A stretch of DNA of 64,000 nucleotides from assembly GCA_036407035.1 (NCBI GenBank), contig DASXAA010000094.1:1-64000 (forward strand), written 5' to 3'. The translations under genes were made by a program, and so were the position numbers. Source of the stretch: JACVRW01 sp036407035. GTDB lineage: Bacteria > Actinomycetota > Thermoleophilia > Solirubrobacterales > Thermoleophilaceae. This document shows positions 50,409 through 59,675 of the stretch, in pieces (position 1 is the stretch's first letter; the number at the start of each line of letters is the position of its first letter). A model generated the notes under the pieces. That model saw nothing but the letters and a program-made list of their open reading frames with translations, did no database searches and was not told where the DNA came from.

Positions 50409-52043
50409 ATGGTGCGGACCGGACGCCTGCTCCTCGCCGGCCTCGCCGGGGCGATCCTCGCGGCGGCCCTTCCACCGGCGGCGAGCGCGGGCACGTACAC
50501 GGTCCACTCCTGCCGGTTCGCGAACGGCGCGCCTGCCGCGACCGGCGGCTGGGCCGCGGCGACGGTGCCCGCCCCACTCCCCGGCGCGGGCACCGAGGCG
50601 AGCTGCCCCACCGGCGGCAGCCTGAGGGCCTGGGTCGGCCGTCTCGACGCGACGCCCGCGGGCGGGTGGGCCCAGTGGGCCTTCTCAGCGCCGCCCGACA
50701 CGCGGATCGCCGCCTACGTGCTCGACCGCGGCGCCGCGGCCGTCGAGCCTGGCCTGTCGTACGGCTACGAGCTGTGGGAGCTGGCGTCCGGCGCGGCGGA
50801 CGCGCTCGTCGAGCGCTGCTCGCTACACCTCGAGCCCGGCCCCGACTGCAGCCTCATGCCGGCGAGCATCCGGCGAACCGCGCGTCCGCGTGCGCGCGAG
50901 TTGCAGCTGCGCGCCGTGTGCTTCCCGACGAGCGAGGGCTGCGGCACGTTCTCCGAGGCGACGGCCGCGGAGTTCCAGCTCCGCCGCGCCGAGCTGACGC
51001 TCGTGGACGACTCGCTCCCGCGGCTGCGGAGCCTGGGCGGACCGCTGATCGAGGCGCCGGGCCCGCATGCCGGTGTCGACGACCTGCGCCTGTCCGCTGC
51101 GGACCGCGGCGGCGGCATCGCCGCGGCCGTCGTCGAGCTCGACGGCGCGGCCGTCCAGACGTTCGGGACGGGCTGCGCGGAGCCGTTCACGGATCCCGTC
51201 CCGTGCCCGCTCGGGATCGATCGATCCCTCGCCATCGATCTCTCGCGCGTGTCTCAGGGAACGCACACCCTGCGCGTGCTGGTGCGCGACGCCGCCGGCG
51301 GCACGGCCGCGTCGGCGCCGGTCATGGTCGCCGTGGACAACAGGCCACGGGTGCCCAACGGCACGCCGGCGTCCGACCGCGCGCGCCTGACCGCCTGCCT
51401 TCAGCAGAGGCGCCCATGCACAAGGCGCCGTCCGCGCAGCCGCGGCCGGCTGGTGATGGCCGCCGGCGGCTCCCGAGCGCGCCTGCTCGGCACGCTTCGC
51501 ACGCCGAGCGGCGCCCCGATCGCCGGGGCGCGGCTCGAGATCCTCGCCCGCCCGCGCATGACCGGGGCGCGCTGGAGGACGACCGCCACTGTCGTCACCA
51601 GTCGGAGGGGCAGGTACTCATGGCGCGTCCCGAAGGGCCCGTCGCGCGACCTCGCCGTCACCTACCGCGCTTCCTCCGTCGCCGCGACCATCGCCGCGCG
51701 CGCGGAGGCGCACCTGCTCGTGCGCGCCGCGGTGGTCTTCGCGGTCGTCCCGTCGGTGGTGCGCGAGGGCGCGACCGTCACGCTCCGAGGCACCCTGCCG
51801 GGCAGGCCCAGGCCGCGGTCGGGCAAGCTCGTGGCCCTCCAAGCGGCCGAGGGCCGGCGCTGGCGCACGTTCGCCACGACCCGCGCCGGACGCAGGAGCG
51901 GCCGCTTCTCCTACACGCACCGCTTCCCGGTGGTCGGCGTCAGCCGCACCCACCGGCTGCGCGCCAGCGTGCCGCGCGAGGGCTCGTACCCCTACGTCTC
52001 CGGCCACAGCCGGCCTGTCACTGTCAGGGTCCGCGGCGCTTGA
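50409..52043 (+). CDS. Secreted modular protein with shared C-terminal module (member 5)
   Basis: A 544-residue secreted protein: signal peptide (LLLAGLAGAILAAALPPAAS), Cys-containing domain beginning TYTVHSCRFANGAP (shorter and more diverged than in members 1 and 3), Ig-like section (ADRGGGIAAAVVELDGAAV), then a PNGTPASDRARLTACLQQRR linker also found in member 2 (PNGRPASDPARLTACL), and the shared module (GPSRDLAVTYRA, GKLVALQAAEGRRW, YPYVSG). The mix of a type-1 front with a type-2 linker and module suggests domain shuffling among these genes. Translationally coupled to the gene before it (TGACATG). Confidence 0.76.
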   Translation: MVRTGRLLLAGLAGAILAAALPPAASAGTYTVHSCRFANGAPAATGGWAAATVPAPLPGAGTEASCPTGGSLRAWVGRLDATPAGGWAQWAFSAPPDTRIAAYVLDRGAAAVEPGLSYGYELWELASGAADALVERCSLHLEPGPDCSLMPASIRRTARPRARELQLRAVCFPTSEGCGTFSEATAAEFQLRRAELTLVDDSLPRLRSLGGPLIEAPGPHAGVDDLRLSAADRGGGIAAAVVELDGAAVQTFGTGCAEPFTDPVPCPLGIDRSLAIDLSRVSQGTHTLRVLVRDAAGGTAASAPVMVAVDNRPRVPNGTPASDRARLTACLQQRRPCTRRRPRSRGRLVMAAGGSRARLLGTLRTPSGAPIAGARLEILARPRMTGARWRTTATVVTSRRGRYSWRVPKGPSRDLAVTYRASSVAATIAARAEAHLLVRAAVVFAVVPSVVREGATVTLRGTLPGRPRPRSGKLVALQAAEGRRWRTFATTRAGRRSGRFSYTHRFPVVGVSRTHRLRASVPREGSYPYVSGHSRPVTVRVRGA

Positions 52044-52092
52044 GGAGGCGGCGCCGAGCCGGCGCCGGACCCGGGACCGTAGCTCGTCGAAG

Positions 52093-52137
52093 TTGAGGCC
52101 GCCGACCCTCCCGGCGCGGCGATGCGGCACGTACGGT
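52093..52137 (+). promoter_or_regulatory. Shared leaderless promoter upstream of the 52147 gene
   Basis: TCGAAGTTGAGGCC element (TTGAGG-N5-GACCCT) with TACGGT exactly 39 bp after the first T; GTG start 9 nt further. Confidence 0.68.
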
Positions 52138-52146
52138 TGGGCTGGC

Positions 52147-52668
52147 GTGGAGCCTGAACGCAACAGATCGCCGGGGCGCCGGCTGCGTTCGCGGCTGTCC
52201 GAGGACGACGGATTCGGGCTGATCGACGCCCTCCTCGTGGCCCTCCTCGCGCTCGCCATCATGGCCGCGGTGGCGGGCCCGCTGTCGAACGCCGTCACGG
52301 CGGGGTCGGTGAACGCCGTCAAGCGCGCCCTCTCAGGCGACGACGGCACGGCGGGCGGCACAGCGACACGCTCGCCGATCCACAACGCCAACTGGATGAG
52401 GTGGCTGCTGCAGCGGATCAGGCCGTCCCGAGTCCCGCAGAAGGGGCCCGGAACCGCACCGCGGGGCCCGGGCGCCGAAAGACGACCGCCCGGGTCCCGG
52501 GATCCGGAGATCGACCGCCAGCTGCCGGAGGCGCGGCGGCGGCTGGAGGAGCTCCTTCGAGACGTAACCGTCAGAAGGTTCCAAGCGCGACAGCGCGGGG
52601 ACCACGCCCTGGAGGCCGAGCTGGAGCAGCAGGAGCGCAACCTTCGCTACCTGCTGGGACGAGAGTGA
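52147..52668 (+). CDS. Pilin-like membrane protein with charged helical tail
   Basis: A 173-residue protein. SEDDGFGLIDALLVALLALA has G-F at the expected prepilin site and an acidic residue (D) at position 5 where pilins have Glu; it is the most pilin-like of the group. The module continues SNAVTAGSVNAVKRALSG without cysteines. The rest is a basic linker and an Arg/Glu-rich segment (LPEARRRLEELLRDVTVRRF, ALEAELEQQERNLRYLL) likely to form a coiled coil. GTG 52147 is chosen because the shared promoter puts the hexamer 9 nt upstream and both this and the 42443 gene begin GTGGAGCC. Possible minor pilin or scaffold. Confidence 0.65.
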   Translation: MEPERNRSPGRRLRSRLSEDDGFGLIDALLVALLALAIMAAVAGPLSNAVTAGSVNAVKRALSGDDGTAGGTATRSPIHNANWMRWLLQRIRPSRVPQKGPGTAPRGPGAERRPPGSRDPEIDRQLPEARRRLEELLRDVTVRRFQARQRGDHALEAELEQQERNLRYLLGRE

Positions 52669-52746
52669 GCCGGCCGCCACCCACGCGCGCCTGTCGCGAG
52701 TGCGCTTCCGGGGAGGCGGCGCGCGGCAGCGCGACTCGCACCGTCG

Positions 52747-52763
52747 CTGTGCGCGCTGCACAG
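52747..52763. promoter_or_regulatory. Operator palindrome CTGTGC-N5-GCACAG upstream of the PucR-type gene
   Basis: Six-base arms perfect; TACGAT at 52823-52828 is 76 bp after its first base and precedes GGAGGA and the TTG start. Suggests self-control of this regulator. Confidence 0.6.
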
Positions 52764-52851
52764 ACCTCACGTGGCGGCTCGTTCGCGTGCCCGCTGTTGG
52801 CCGCCGGCCGCGGACGGACTCCTACGATCGTGCCGAGCAGGGAGGAGACCC

Positions 52852-54036
52852 TTGACCCAGACTGCCAGACAGCGTGAGGCCCTCGCGCGCCTGGTGGCGC
52901 GGCTCGACCTCGACGAACTGGCGCGCAGCATCGTCGCGCTGTGCCGCGAGCAGATCCCGAGCTTCCAGCGCATCACCGACGAGGACACCCTCGCCCACAT
53001 CCTCGCCACCGCCCGTCTGAACGTCGAGCTGATGGTCCGCTGGCTGGTCGAGGGCCGTCCGCCGAGCGAGGGCGACATAGCGGTCGTCCAGGAGTCCGCT
53101 CGCGCCCGCGCGCGAGAGGGGGTGCCGCTCGAGGACCTGCTGACCGCCTACCGCCTCGGCGGCCGGCGCGGCTGGCAGGCGCTGCTCCAGATCGCCGACC
53201 AAGAGGAGCGCGAGGCGATGTTCGTGGTCACCGACGCCCTCTTCCGGTACCTCGACGCGGTCTCCTCACGCGTCATCCGGCCATACGTGGAGCAGCGGGA
53301 GCTGGTGGTGTCCGAGACCGAGCGCGGCGCGCGCCGGCTGCTGGCCGGGCTCTGCGAGGGCGACCCCTTGAACCCCGAGGACCAGGAGTTCGCGGAGCGG
53401 CTCGGCTTCCCGATCAGGAACGCCTACCTGCCCTTCGCGGCCGTCCTCCCGAGCCATCCGGCCATCCGCCACGCGGAGCTCGCCACACTGCTGCGGCGCA
53501 GGAGCCTGCTCGCGATCACCGAGGGCAGCCGTGTCACCGGCCTCGCGACGCGCGCGCTGCGGTTGGAGGAGGCGGGCGGCGCGAACGGGCTGCTCGTGGC
53601 TCAGGGGCCACCGACGCCGCGCTGCGAGCTGCGGGACGTCATCGACGAGCTACGCTCCCGGACAGACGTGGCGCGCCGCGCGGGCCGGACGGGCATAGTG
53701 GGGCCGGAGGAGTTCCTGCCGGAGCTGCTGCTCCACGGCTCCCGGCGCGTCGCCGACCGCATCGAGCAGCGCGTGTTCAAGGCGCTCGAAGAGCCCGAGC
53801 AAGGTGAGCTCGCCGCGACCTTGCGGGCGTATGCGGCCAACGACTTCGACCGCCAGCGCACGGCGAGGGCCCTACCCGTCCATCGCAACACGCTGACGTG
53901 CCGCCTCCAGCGCATCGAACAGCTGAGCGGACTGGATCTCGCAGCCGGCGAGGACCGCACGCTGATATGGCTCGCGACCGCCAACCGGGACTTCCGCGAG
54001 CAACGCGCGGCCGGCGGGCGTGCACCCGCCGGGTAG
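52852..54036 (+). CDS. PucR/CdaR-type transcriptional regulator with RsbRD-like sensor
   Basis: A 394-residue regulator. Residues about 1-160 are helical (LDLDELARSIVALCREQIPSF, EGVPLEDLLTAYRLGGRRGW) and resemble the RsbRD_N sensor found in front of many PucR proteins; the middle is a CdaR/GGDEF-like domain, and the C-terminus the PucR helix-turn-helix (AANDFDRQRTARALPVHRNT, then LTCRLQRIEQLSGLD). Paralogue of the shorter regulator at 17124-17945. TTG 52852 has GGAGGA 7 nt upstream. The palindrome upstream matches sites found before several other genes here, making this a good candidate for the factor that binds them. Confidence 0.85.
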   Translation: MTQTARQREALARLVARLDLDELARSIVALCREQIPSFQRITDEDTLAHILATARLNVELMVRWLVEGRPPSEGDIAVVQESARARAREGVPLEDLLTAYRLGGRRGWQALLQIADQEEREAMFVVTDALFRYLDAVSSRVIRPYVEQRELVVSETERGARRLLAGLCEGDPLNPEDQEFAERLGFPIRNAYLPFAAVLPSHPAIRHAELATLLRRRSLLAITEGSRVTGLATRALRLEEAGGANGLLVAQGPPTPRCELRDVIDELRSRTDVARRAGRTGIVGPEEFLPELLLHGSRRVADRIEQRVFKALEEPEQGELAATLRAYAANDFDRQRTARALPVHRNTLTCRLQRIEQLSGLDLAAGEDRTLIWLATANRDFREQRAAGGRAPAG

Positions 54037-54040
54037 CCCG

Positions 54041-56752
54041 TCAGGTCGATGCGCTCTCCGGGCGCCGCGCCCGCTCGATCGCCGCCGCCACGCCGCTCCG
54101 TGACGTCGCGCCCAGCTTCGCCAGGATCGACGAGAGATGATCCTCCACCGTCCGCACGGTCACCGACAACTCACCGGCGATCTCCCGGTTGGTGAGGCCA
54201 CGGGCCACCAGGCCGGCGACCTCCTGCTCGCGCGGAGTGAGGCTGCCCGCCCTGCCGTCGAGTCGCGCGGGCCCGTCAGCGGACACGAACCGTCGCCGAG
54301 GATCGAGGCCGAGCGCCTGCAGCACCGCGTTGGCGCGCTTCAGCTCTTCCACACCCGCCGAGCTCCGCGCGGCCCGCGCGCGCGCGCGGAGCACATCGGC
54401 CCGGGCGGCGTCGACCGCCTGTCCGGCTGCGCGCAGCCGCGCGGCCGCCGCGGCCGCCACGTCGGCCGCCTCGTCGTACCGCCGCCGCGCCATGAGCAGC
54501 TCCGCCCGCGCACGCGCCGCGAGGCCGACCCGTCCCTCCAGCCCGAGCCGCCGCGACACCGTCTCCGCGCACTCGATCCAGCGCTCCGCTCCGGACGGAC
54601 GGCCGGCGGCGAGGTCCGCCGTCGCGAGCACGCAGAACCAGTGAACGCGAGAGGGAACGCCGACGCCGGTGAGCTTTTCCCCTCCCGCGTGCTCGAGCAG
54701 CGCCGCGCGCCCCGCGTCCACTTCGCCGCTGCCGATCATCGCCTCCGCGCGCACGCAGCCCGCGACGCGGGCGAACGCCGCGCCGTCGCCGCGGCGGGCG
54801 GCCACCTCGACGGCGCGCTCGCCGAGCTCGAGGGCCACTTCCGGCCGCTGCCGGCGAAGCGCGACGCGTGCGCGAGCGACCAGCGCCCACAGGCGGGGCG
54901 CCTCATCGGGAGCGCCAAGCGACGCCGTGCCGGCCGCCTCGGCGTGCTCTGCGGCCTCGTCGAGCCGGCCCTGCAGCCCCCGGACCGTCGCAAGCCCGGC
55001 CAGTATCGCGACCAGTGGAACTCGCCCGCGCGTCGCCTCGGCGGCGGCGAGCGCGCGCTCGAGCCAGTCGGCCGCGGCGCCGTAGCGCTCGAGCCCGCGA
55101 AAGGCGTACCCGAGGTAGGCCAGCGCCCACGGCCGCTCATCCAGCCCGCCCGGCGGGGCCTGCTCCGCGAGCGCCTCCGCCTCGCTGACCCGAGCGCGCG
55201 CGCGGGCCATCCGCCCGCGTCCGTACTCCGCCAGCGCCCAGAGCGCCGCGGCCTCAACCGCAACGACCGAGCATCCCTCCGACCGGGCCTCGGCAAGCCC
55301 CTCCGAGGCCAGCACGGCGGCCTGCTCCCACGCGCCCGCATGCCATCGCTCCGCGGCGAGGATCGTCGCCACGATCGCCGCCGGGCGGTCGCCGCGGGCG
55401 GCTGCGATCACGGCACGCGCACCCGCTACGCCCGCAGGTGAGGCGGCGAGCGCACGGCCGAGCGCCACGCCGGCGGCCGCCGGTCGTCCCGCCGTCATCA
55501 GCGCCACCGCCGCCGGAGCGAGCAGCTCACGCCGGCGATCGTCGTCCGCCGACTCCGGCACCAGCTCGAGCGCGCGCAGGAGCCACCGGGCCGCCCTGCC
55601 TGGATGGTGGGCGACCGCCTCGCGGCCCGCCTTCGCGAGCAACTCCGCCGATTCGGTGTCCCCCGGCGATGCCCAGTGCTCCAGGTGGACCGCTGCCTCC
55701 ACGGGCGGCGCCCCCCACCTGATCAACTCGCGTGCGGCGCGGCCGTGGGCATCGCTGCACCAGGCCGGACCGGCGAGCTCAACCACCGCCCCGCGCACCA
55801 CCGGGGCGCGGAAGGCATGACGCGATCGCTCGACCGCGCGCATGAGCCCCAGGGCGGTCGCCTCGGCGCGGGCGGCGCGCGCGGCCGCGTCGGTCAGGCC
55901 GGAGGCCGCGCGAGCCGGCACGAACCCGAACGGGTCGCCGGCGACCGCGGCGCCCTTGAGGAACGCGCGCCCCTCATCGGACAGCTGCGCCAGCTCGTCG
56001 GCCACGGACTGCAAGATCGCGGGTGGGCAGCCGACCCCACTGGCGGCGTCCTCCGCCGCGGTCCCGGCGCGGGCCAGCTCGAGCAGGTAGAGCGGGTTTC
56101 CGGCTGCCGCGCGAACCAGGCGCTCGCGTTCACCCGCTGCGAGGTCGACGTCCACGAGCTCGGCGAGCTCGCCTGTCCCGAACGGCGCGAGGCCGAGCTC
56201 GGTGAGCCGCCATGCGGCATCGGCCGTCCACATCGCCGCCGTGAGGGGCCAGGGCGCACCGGCCCGGGGATACGCGAGCACCAGCAGCAGCCGCCCCCGC
56301 GGCGGGTCGCGCAAGATCCGCCCGACGAGCGCGAACGAGGCGAGGTCCGCGCAGTGGAAGTCGTCGAGCGTGAGCATCAGCCCGCCGTCGCTCGCGGCCA
56401 GGGCGTCGATCGACCGCCGCAGCTCCCCGGAGGCGTCCGCCTCCTCGTCCCAGCGGTCGGCGAGATGCGGATTCAGCGCGTCCGCCACCACCCCCAGCTG
56501 CTCGTCCGGGGCGAAGCGCAGTGCCCGCCCGTAGAGGGCGAGGACTCCGCGCCTCGTGGCGCGGCGCGCAAACTCGCGTGCGAGGCGAGTCTTGCCCATG
56601 CCGGGGTCGCCGGTGATCGTGAAGGCCGTCCCACCCGAGCAAGCCAGGGCGTCCTCGAGCCGAGCGATCTCGATTGCGCGACCCACGAACGGGGCATCGC
56701 CGGCGTCCTCGTGGCCGTCGCCGTTAGGGTCGGCGCTGCGGAGCACGCTCAT
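54041..56752 (-). CDS. Large ATP-binding LuxR-family (LAL) transcriptional regulator, 903 residues
   Basis: A LAL/MalT-like regulator: N-terminal AAA domain with Walker A GDPGMGKT at 48-55 and Walker B LMLTLDDFHCADL, a long helical TPR-like middle rich in Ala/Arg (residues about 330-820) and a C-terminal LuxR helix-turn-helix (SLTPREQEVAGLVARGLTNR, then TVEDHLSSILAKLG). Such proteins integrate a ligand bound by the helical part with ATP and activate transcription. It overlaps the preceding LAL gene by 4 bp, so both are made from one transcript starting at the promoter at 59676-59719. Confidence 0.9.
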   Translation of the reverse strand: MSVLRSADPNGDGHEDAGDAPFVGRAIEIARLEDALACSGGTAFTITGDPGMGKTRLAREFARRATRRGVLALYGRALRFAPDEQLGVVADALNPHLADRWDEEADASGELRRSIDALAASDGGLMLTLDDFHCADLASFALVGRILRDPPRGRLLLVLAYPRAGAPWPLTAAMWTADAAWRLTELGLAPFGTGELAELVDVDLAAGERERLVRAAAGNPLYLLELARAGTAAEDAASGVGCPPAILQSVADELAQLSDEGRAFLKGAAVAGDPFGFVPARAASGLTDAAARAARAEATALGLMRAVERSRHAFRAPVVRGAVVELAGPAWCSDAHGRAARELIRWGAPPVEAAVHLEHWASPGDTESAELLAKAGREAVAHHPGRAARWLLRALELVPESADDDRRRELLAPAAVALMTAGRPAAAGVALGRALAASPAGVAGARAVIAAARGDRPAAIVATILAAERWHAGAWEQAAVLASEGLAEARSEGCSVVAVEAAALWALAEYGRGRMARARARVSEAEALAEQAPPGGLDERPWALAYLGYAFRGLERYGAAADWLERALAAAEATRGRVPLVAILAGLATVRGLQGRLDEAAEHAEAAGTASLGAPDEAPRLWALVARARVALRRQRPEVALELGERAVEVAARRGDGAAFARVAGCVRAEAMIGSGEVDAGRAALLEHAGGEKLTGVGVPSRVHWFCVLATADLAAGRPSGAERWIECAETVSRRLGLEGRVGLAARARAELLMARRRYDEAADVAAAAAARLRAAGQAVDAARADVLRARARAARSSAGVEELKRANAVLQALGLDPRRRFVSADGPARLDGRAGSLTPREQEVAGLVARGLTNREIAGELSVTVRTVEDHLSSILAKLGATSRSGVAAAIERARRPESAST

Positions 56753-59658
56753 GCCGACAACGGCGACCGGGCCGTTTCGTCCGCGCCCTCGCGCTCGACG
56801 AGGGCGGCGAGCGCACTGCGCGAGCGCAGCCCCAGCCTGCGGTAGATGCGCGACAGGTGAGCTTCGACCGTCTTGCGACTCAGATACAGCTCGGCCGCGA
56901 TCGCCTTGTTGGACAGACCGCGCGCCACCAACAGGGCCACCTCGCGCTCACGCTCCGACAGCGCCGCCAGCCGCGGCCGACCCGGCGGCTCACGTCCCAG
57001 GGCACGCAACTCCGCATGGGCCTCCGCCCGCAAGCCGGCAGCCCCACAAGCCTCGAAACACTCCCACGCCGCCCCCAACAGCTCCGCCGCCTCATCGTCC
57101 CCTGCCACCCGTCGGGCCCGACCTGCCAGCCAGAGCGCGCGCCCCTCATCCAGGGCCTGTCCCGCCAGGCGGAACAGCGGGCGCCCCTCCGAAGCCAGCC
57201 CTGCCGCCGCCTCCGCCTCCCCGCGCGCCAGCGCCAGCACGCCTCGCGCCAGCAGGGACTCGCCTACCCGCGGCGCCACCGGCAGCACGTCCAAGCACTC
57301 CCCCGCCCGCTCCAACGTCAGCTCCGCATCCGCCAACCGTCCGCACTCGACCTCAGCCAATGCCAGCCGAGACAACCAGAGGCCGCGCATGGCGAGCGGC
57401 GCCTGTGCCAGCTGCGGCCCGCCGAGCCGCTCCAGCATCAGCGTGCGCGCAGCCTCGGCTTCGCCGGCGCCGAGCAGCACCATCGCCAAGCCGCCGTGGG
57501 CGTACCACCCGTACGGCGACCCCGGCTCGCCGGACGCCGCGGACGCGGCCAGCGCGCGCTCGCGGGCGATCTCGAGGTCGCCGGCGGCGAGCGACACCTG
57601 CGAGCCTGCGGCGAGCGCGCCGGTCCTCAGCATCTCGTTACCCACTTGCTCCGCCGCCTCGATCCCGGCGACGACGTGACCTTCGGCGTCGGCGAGCCGG
57701 CCCTGCCACAGGTCGGCGAGCGCCTGATTCGTCAGGTGGGCGGCAAAGACGTGGTTGTTCCCGATCATCCGGGCCACGCCCAGCCCGCGCTCCGCCGCGT
57801 AGGCCGCGTCGTCGTAACGGCCGAGGTAGAAGCAGGCCTGGAGGAGGAGGACCGTCGTCGCGAGTGCGAGGGCCAACTCGGTATCGCTCAACCCCCTGAG
57901 CGTGGTCATGGCCCGGTCGACCATGCCCTCGCAGCGCTCGAGCGGGCCGCGGTTCGTCTCCGCGAGAGTCAGCGCGGCCGCGGCTTCGAGCGCGAGCACC
58001 CTGTTGCCGAGGGCATCGGCGAGCTCGAGGGCTTCCGTCGCCGTCTCCGCCATCGCGTCCCATTCGGTCCGCAGCCAGTGGTCGATCGCCACCTGGACCA
58101 GCAGAGCGCATCGGGCCGCCGTGCCCGCCGGAGCGTCGGGGAGCGCCTGATCGAGGGCGCGACGTGCCGAGTCGACGTCGCCCAGCGTGTGGTGGGAACG
58201 CGCCAGGTACCCGGCGACCCGCACGCGGAGCTCGCCGAGCTCCCGCGGCAGCGTGTCGAGCACACCGGACAGCGCATCGATGGCCTCGGCCACGCGCCCG
58301 GAGTCCCCGAGTGTCTGGGCCCGCGCGAGCAGCAACCCGGCGCGCTGGCCCGCGTCGGCCTCCGCGGGGAGCAGTTCCAGCGCGGCGCCGAACCAGCGCG
58401 CCGCGACTGCCGGCATCCGCGGCGCCACCTCGCGCGCGGCCTGCTCCAGCACCGCGGGGGCGGCCTCGTCCCCACACTGGGCCGACATCGCCACATGACG
58501 CGCCCGCCGCACCACCGGTACGCCGCGTCCCTCCAGGGCGGAAGCCGCACGTCTGTGGGCCGCGAACCGATCCGGTTCGGGAAGCGAGGCATCGACCGCG
58601 GTGCGCACGATCGGATGCCGGAACGCATACTGGCGCGGCAATCCGGCCGGGGCGAGGAGGCCCTGCGCCACGAGCGCCTCGAGGGCCCCCCGGGCGCCAG
58701 CCGGCTCGAGCTCGGCAACCTCCGCCGCCAGGTCCGCGTCCACCGGATCGCCGAGCACCGCCGCCGCCTCGATCAGCGCGCGCGCCTCGCGAGGAAGCGC
58801 CTCGATCTCGCCCCTGAGGGCCGCCCTCACGGAGGACGGCACCGGCGTGACGGCGTCGCCCCCCGCGCCGGCGGACAGTACGTCCTCGCGGCCCGCCCGC
58901 GCGGCGCGGGCGAGCTCGGACAGGTAGAACGGATTGCCGCCCGCCTCGCGATAGAGGGAGGCACGGGTCGAGGCGTTGACGTCCTCACCCAGCAACTCGG
59001 CCGCCTCCGCCTCGCGCAACGGTCCCAACCGCACCTCACACCCAGCGCCGTCCCGCAGCGCCTGCGCCACCGACGCCGAGAGCAGCCTCGGCGCCTGCCT
59101 CGGCCGAAAGGAGACCACGAGCAGCACCGCCGCCCGCGGCGGCCGGAGCAGTAGATGCGCCAGCAGCTCGAGCGACGCCTCATCCGCCCACTGCGCGTCA
59201 TCGATCGCCAACACCAGCGGCCGCTCGACCGCCGACAGCTCCAGCCACCGCAGTACGGCGCGATAGCCGCGCCAGCGCTCCGCGTGCAGCAACCCCGGAC
59301 CGGGTCCGTCGGCAACCTCCGGTAGCACCCGCGAAAGGTCCGCCGCAAGCTCGGTCCCGAGCCCGTCGGCAGGGGCCCCCGACCGAACCAGCTCGTCGCC
59401 GAAGGCGGTCAGGAACGGGGCGAGCGGGGAATCGCCCTCGAACTCGGTCGCCCGCCCCTCGAGGACCAGATGCCCGCGCGCGCGGCTGCGCAGCAGCAGC
59501 TCCCCGAGGAACGCGGTCTTTCCGATCCCGGGATCGCCGATGATCGCCAGCGAGCACGACTCGCCCTCGGACACACGTCCGAGTACCGCCTCACCTACCC
59601 CGACCGCTCCCTCACGTCCGACGAGCAACTCCGCCCCTACTGCAGGGAAAAGAGACAC
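56749..59658 (-). CDS. Large ATP-binding LuxR-family (LAL) transcriptional regulator, 969 residues
   Basis: Second LAL regulator: Walker A GDPGIGKT at 41-48, Walker B LVLAIDDAQWADEASLELL, helical repeats through the middle, and C-terminal LuxR helix-turn-helix (LSEREREVALLVARGLSNK, KTVEAHLSRIYRRLGL). GTG at 59658 gives the normal short N-terminus before LLVGRE. It is the first gene of the pair and is preceded by a perfect palindrome placed as in the shared promoters, which makes it a candidate target, and perhaps controller, of that regulon. The two LAL proteins share overall plan but differ clearly in sequence, so this is an old duplication. Confidence 0.9.
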   Translation of the reverse strand: MSLFPAVGAELLVGREGAVGVGEAVLGRVSEGESCSLAIIGDPGIGKTAFLGELLLRSRARGHLVLEGRATEFEGDSPLAPFLTAFGDELVRSGAPADGLGTELAADLSRVLPEVADGPGPGLLHAERWRGYRAVLRWLELSAVERPLVLAIDDAQWADEASLELLAHLLLRPPRAAVLLVVSFRPRQAPRLLSASVAQALRDGAGCEVRLGPLREAEAAELLGEDVNASTRASLYREAGGNPFYLSELARAARAGREDVLSAGAGGDAVTPVPSSVRAALRGEIEALPREARALIEAAAVLGDPVDADLAAEVAELEPAGARGALEALVAQGLLAPAGLPRQYAFRHPIVRTAVDASLPEPDRFAAHRRAASALEGRGVPVVRRARHVAMSAQCGDEAAPAVLEQAAREVAPRMPAVAARWFGAALELLPAEADAGQRAGLLLARAQTLGDSGRVAEAIDALSGVLDTLPRELGELRVRVAGYLARSHHTLGDVDSARRALDQALPDAPAGTAARCALLVQVAIDHWLRTEWDAMAETATEALELADALGNRVLALEAAAALTLAETNRGPLERCEGMVDRAMTTLRGLSDTELALALATTVLLLQACFYLGRYDDAAYAAERGLGVARMIGNNHVFAAHLTNQALADLWQGRLADAEGHVVAGIEAAEQVGNEMLRTGALAAGSQVSLAAGDLEIARERALAASAASGEPGSPYGWYAHGGLAMVLLGAGEAEAARTLMLERLGGPQLAQAPLAMRGLWLSRLALAEVECGRLADAELTLERAGECLDVLPVAPRVGESLLARGVLALARGEAEAAAGLASEGRPLFRLAGQALDEGRALWLAGRARRVAGDDEAAELLGAAWECFEACGAAGLRAEAHAELRALGREPPGRPRLAALSEREREVALLVARGLSNKAIAAELYLSRKTVEAHLSRIYRRLGLRSRSALAALVEREGADETARSPLSA

Positions 59659-59675
59659 ACCCTCGAGCGGCGACC

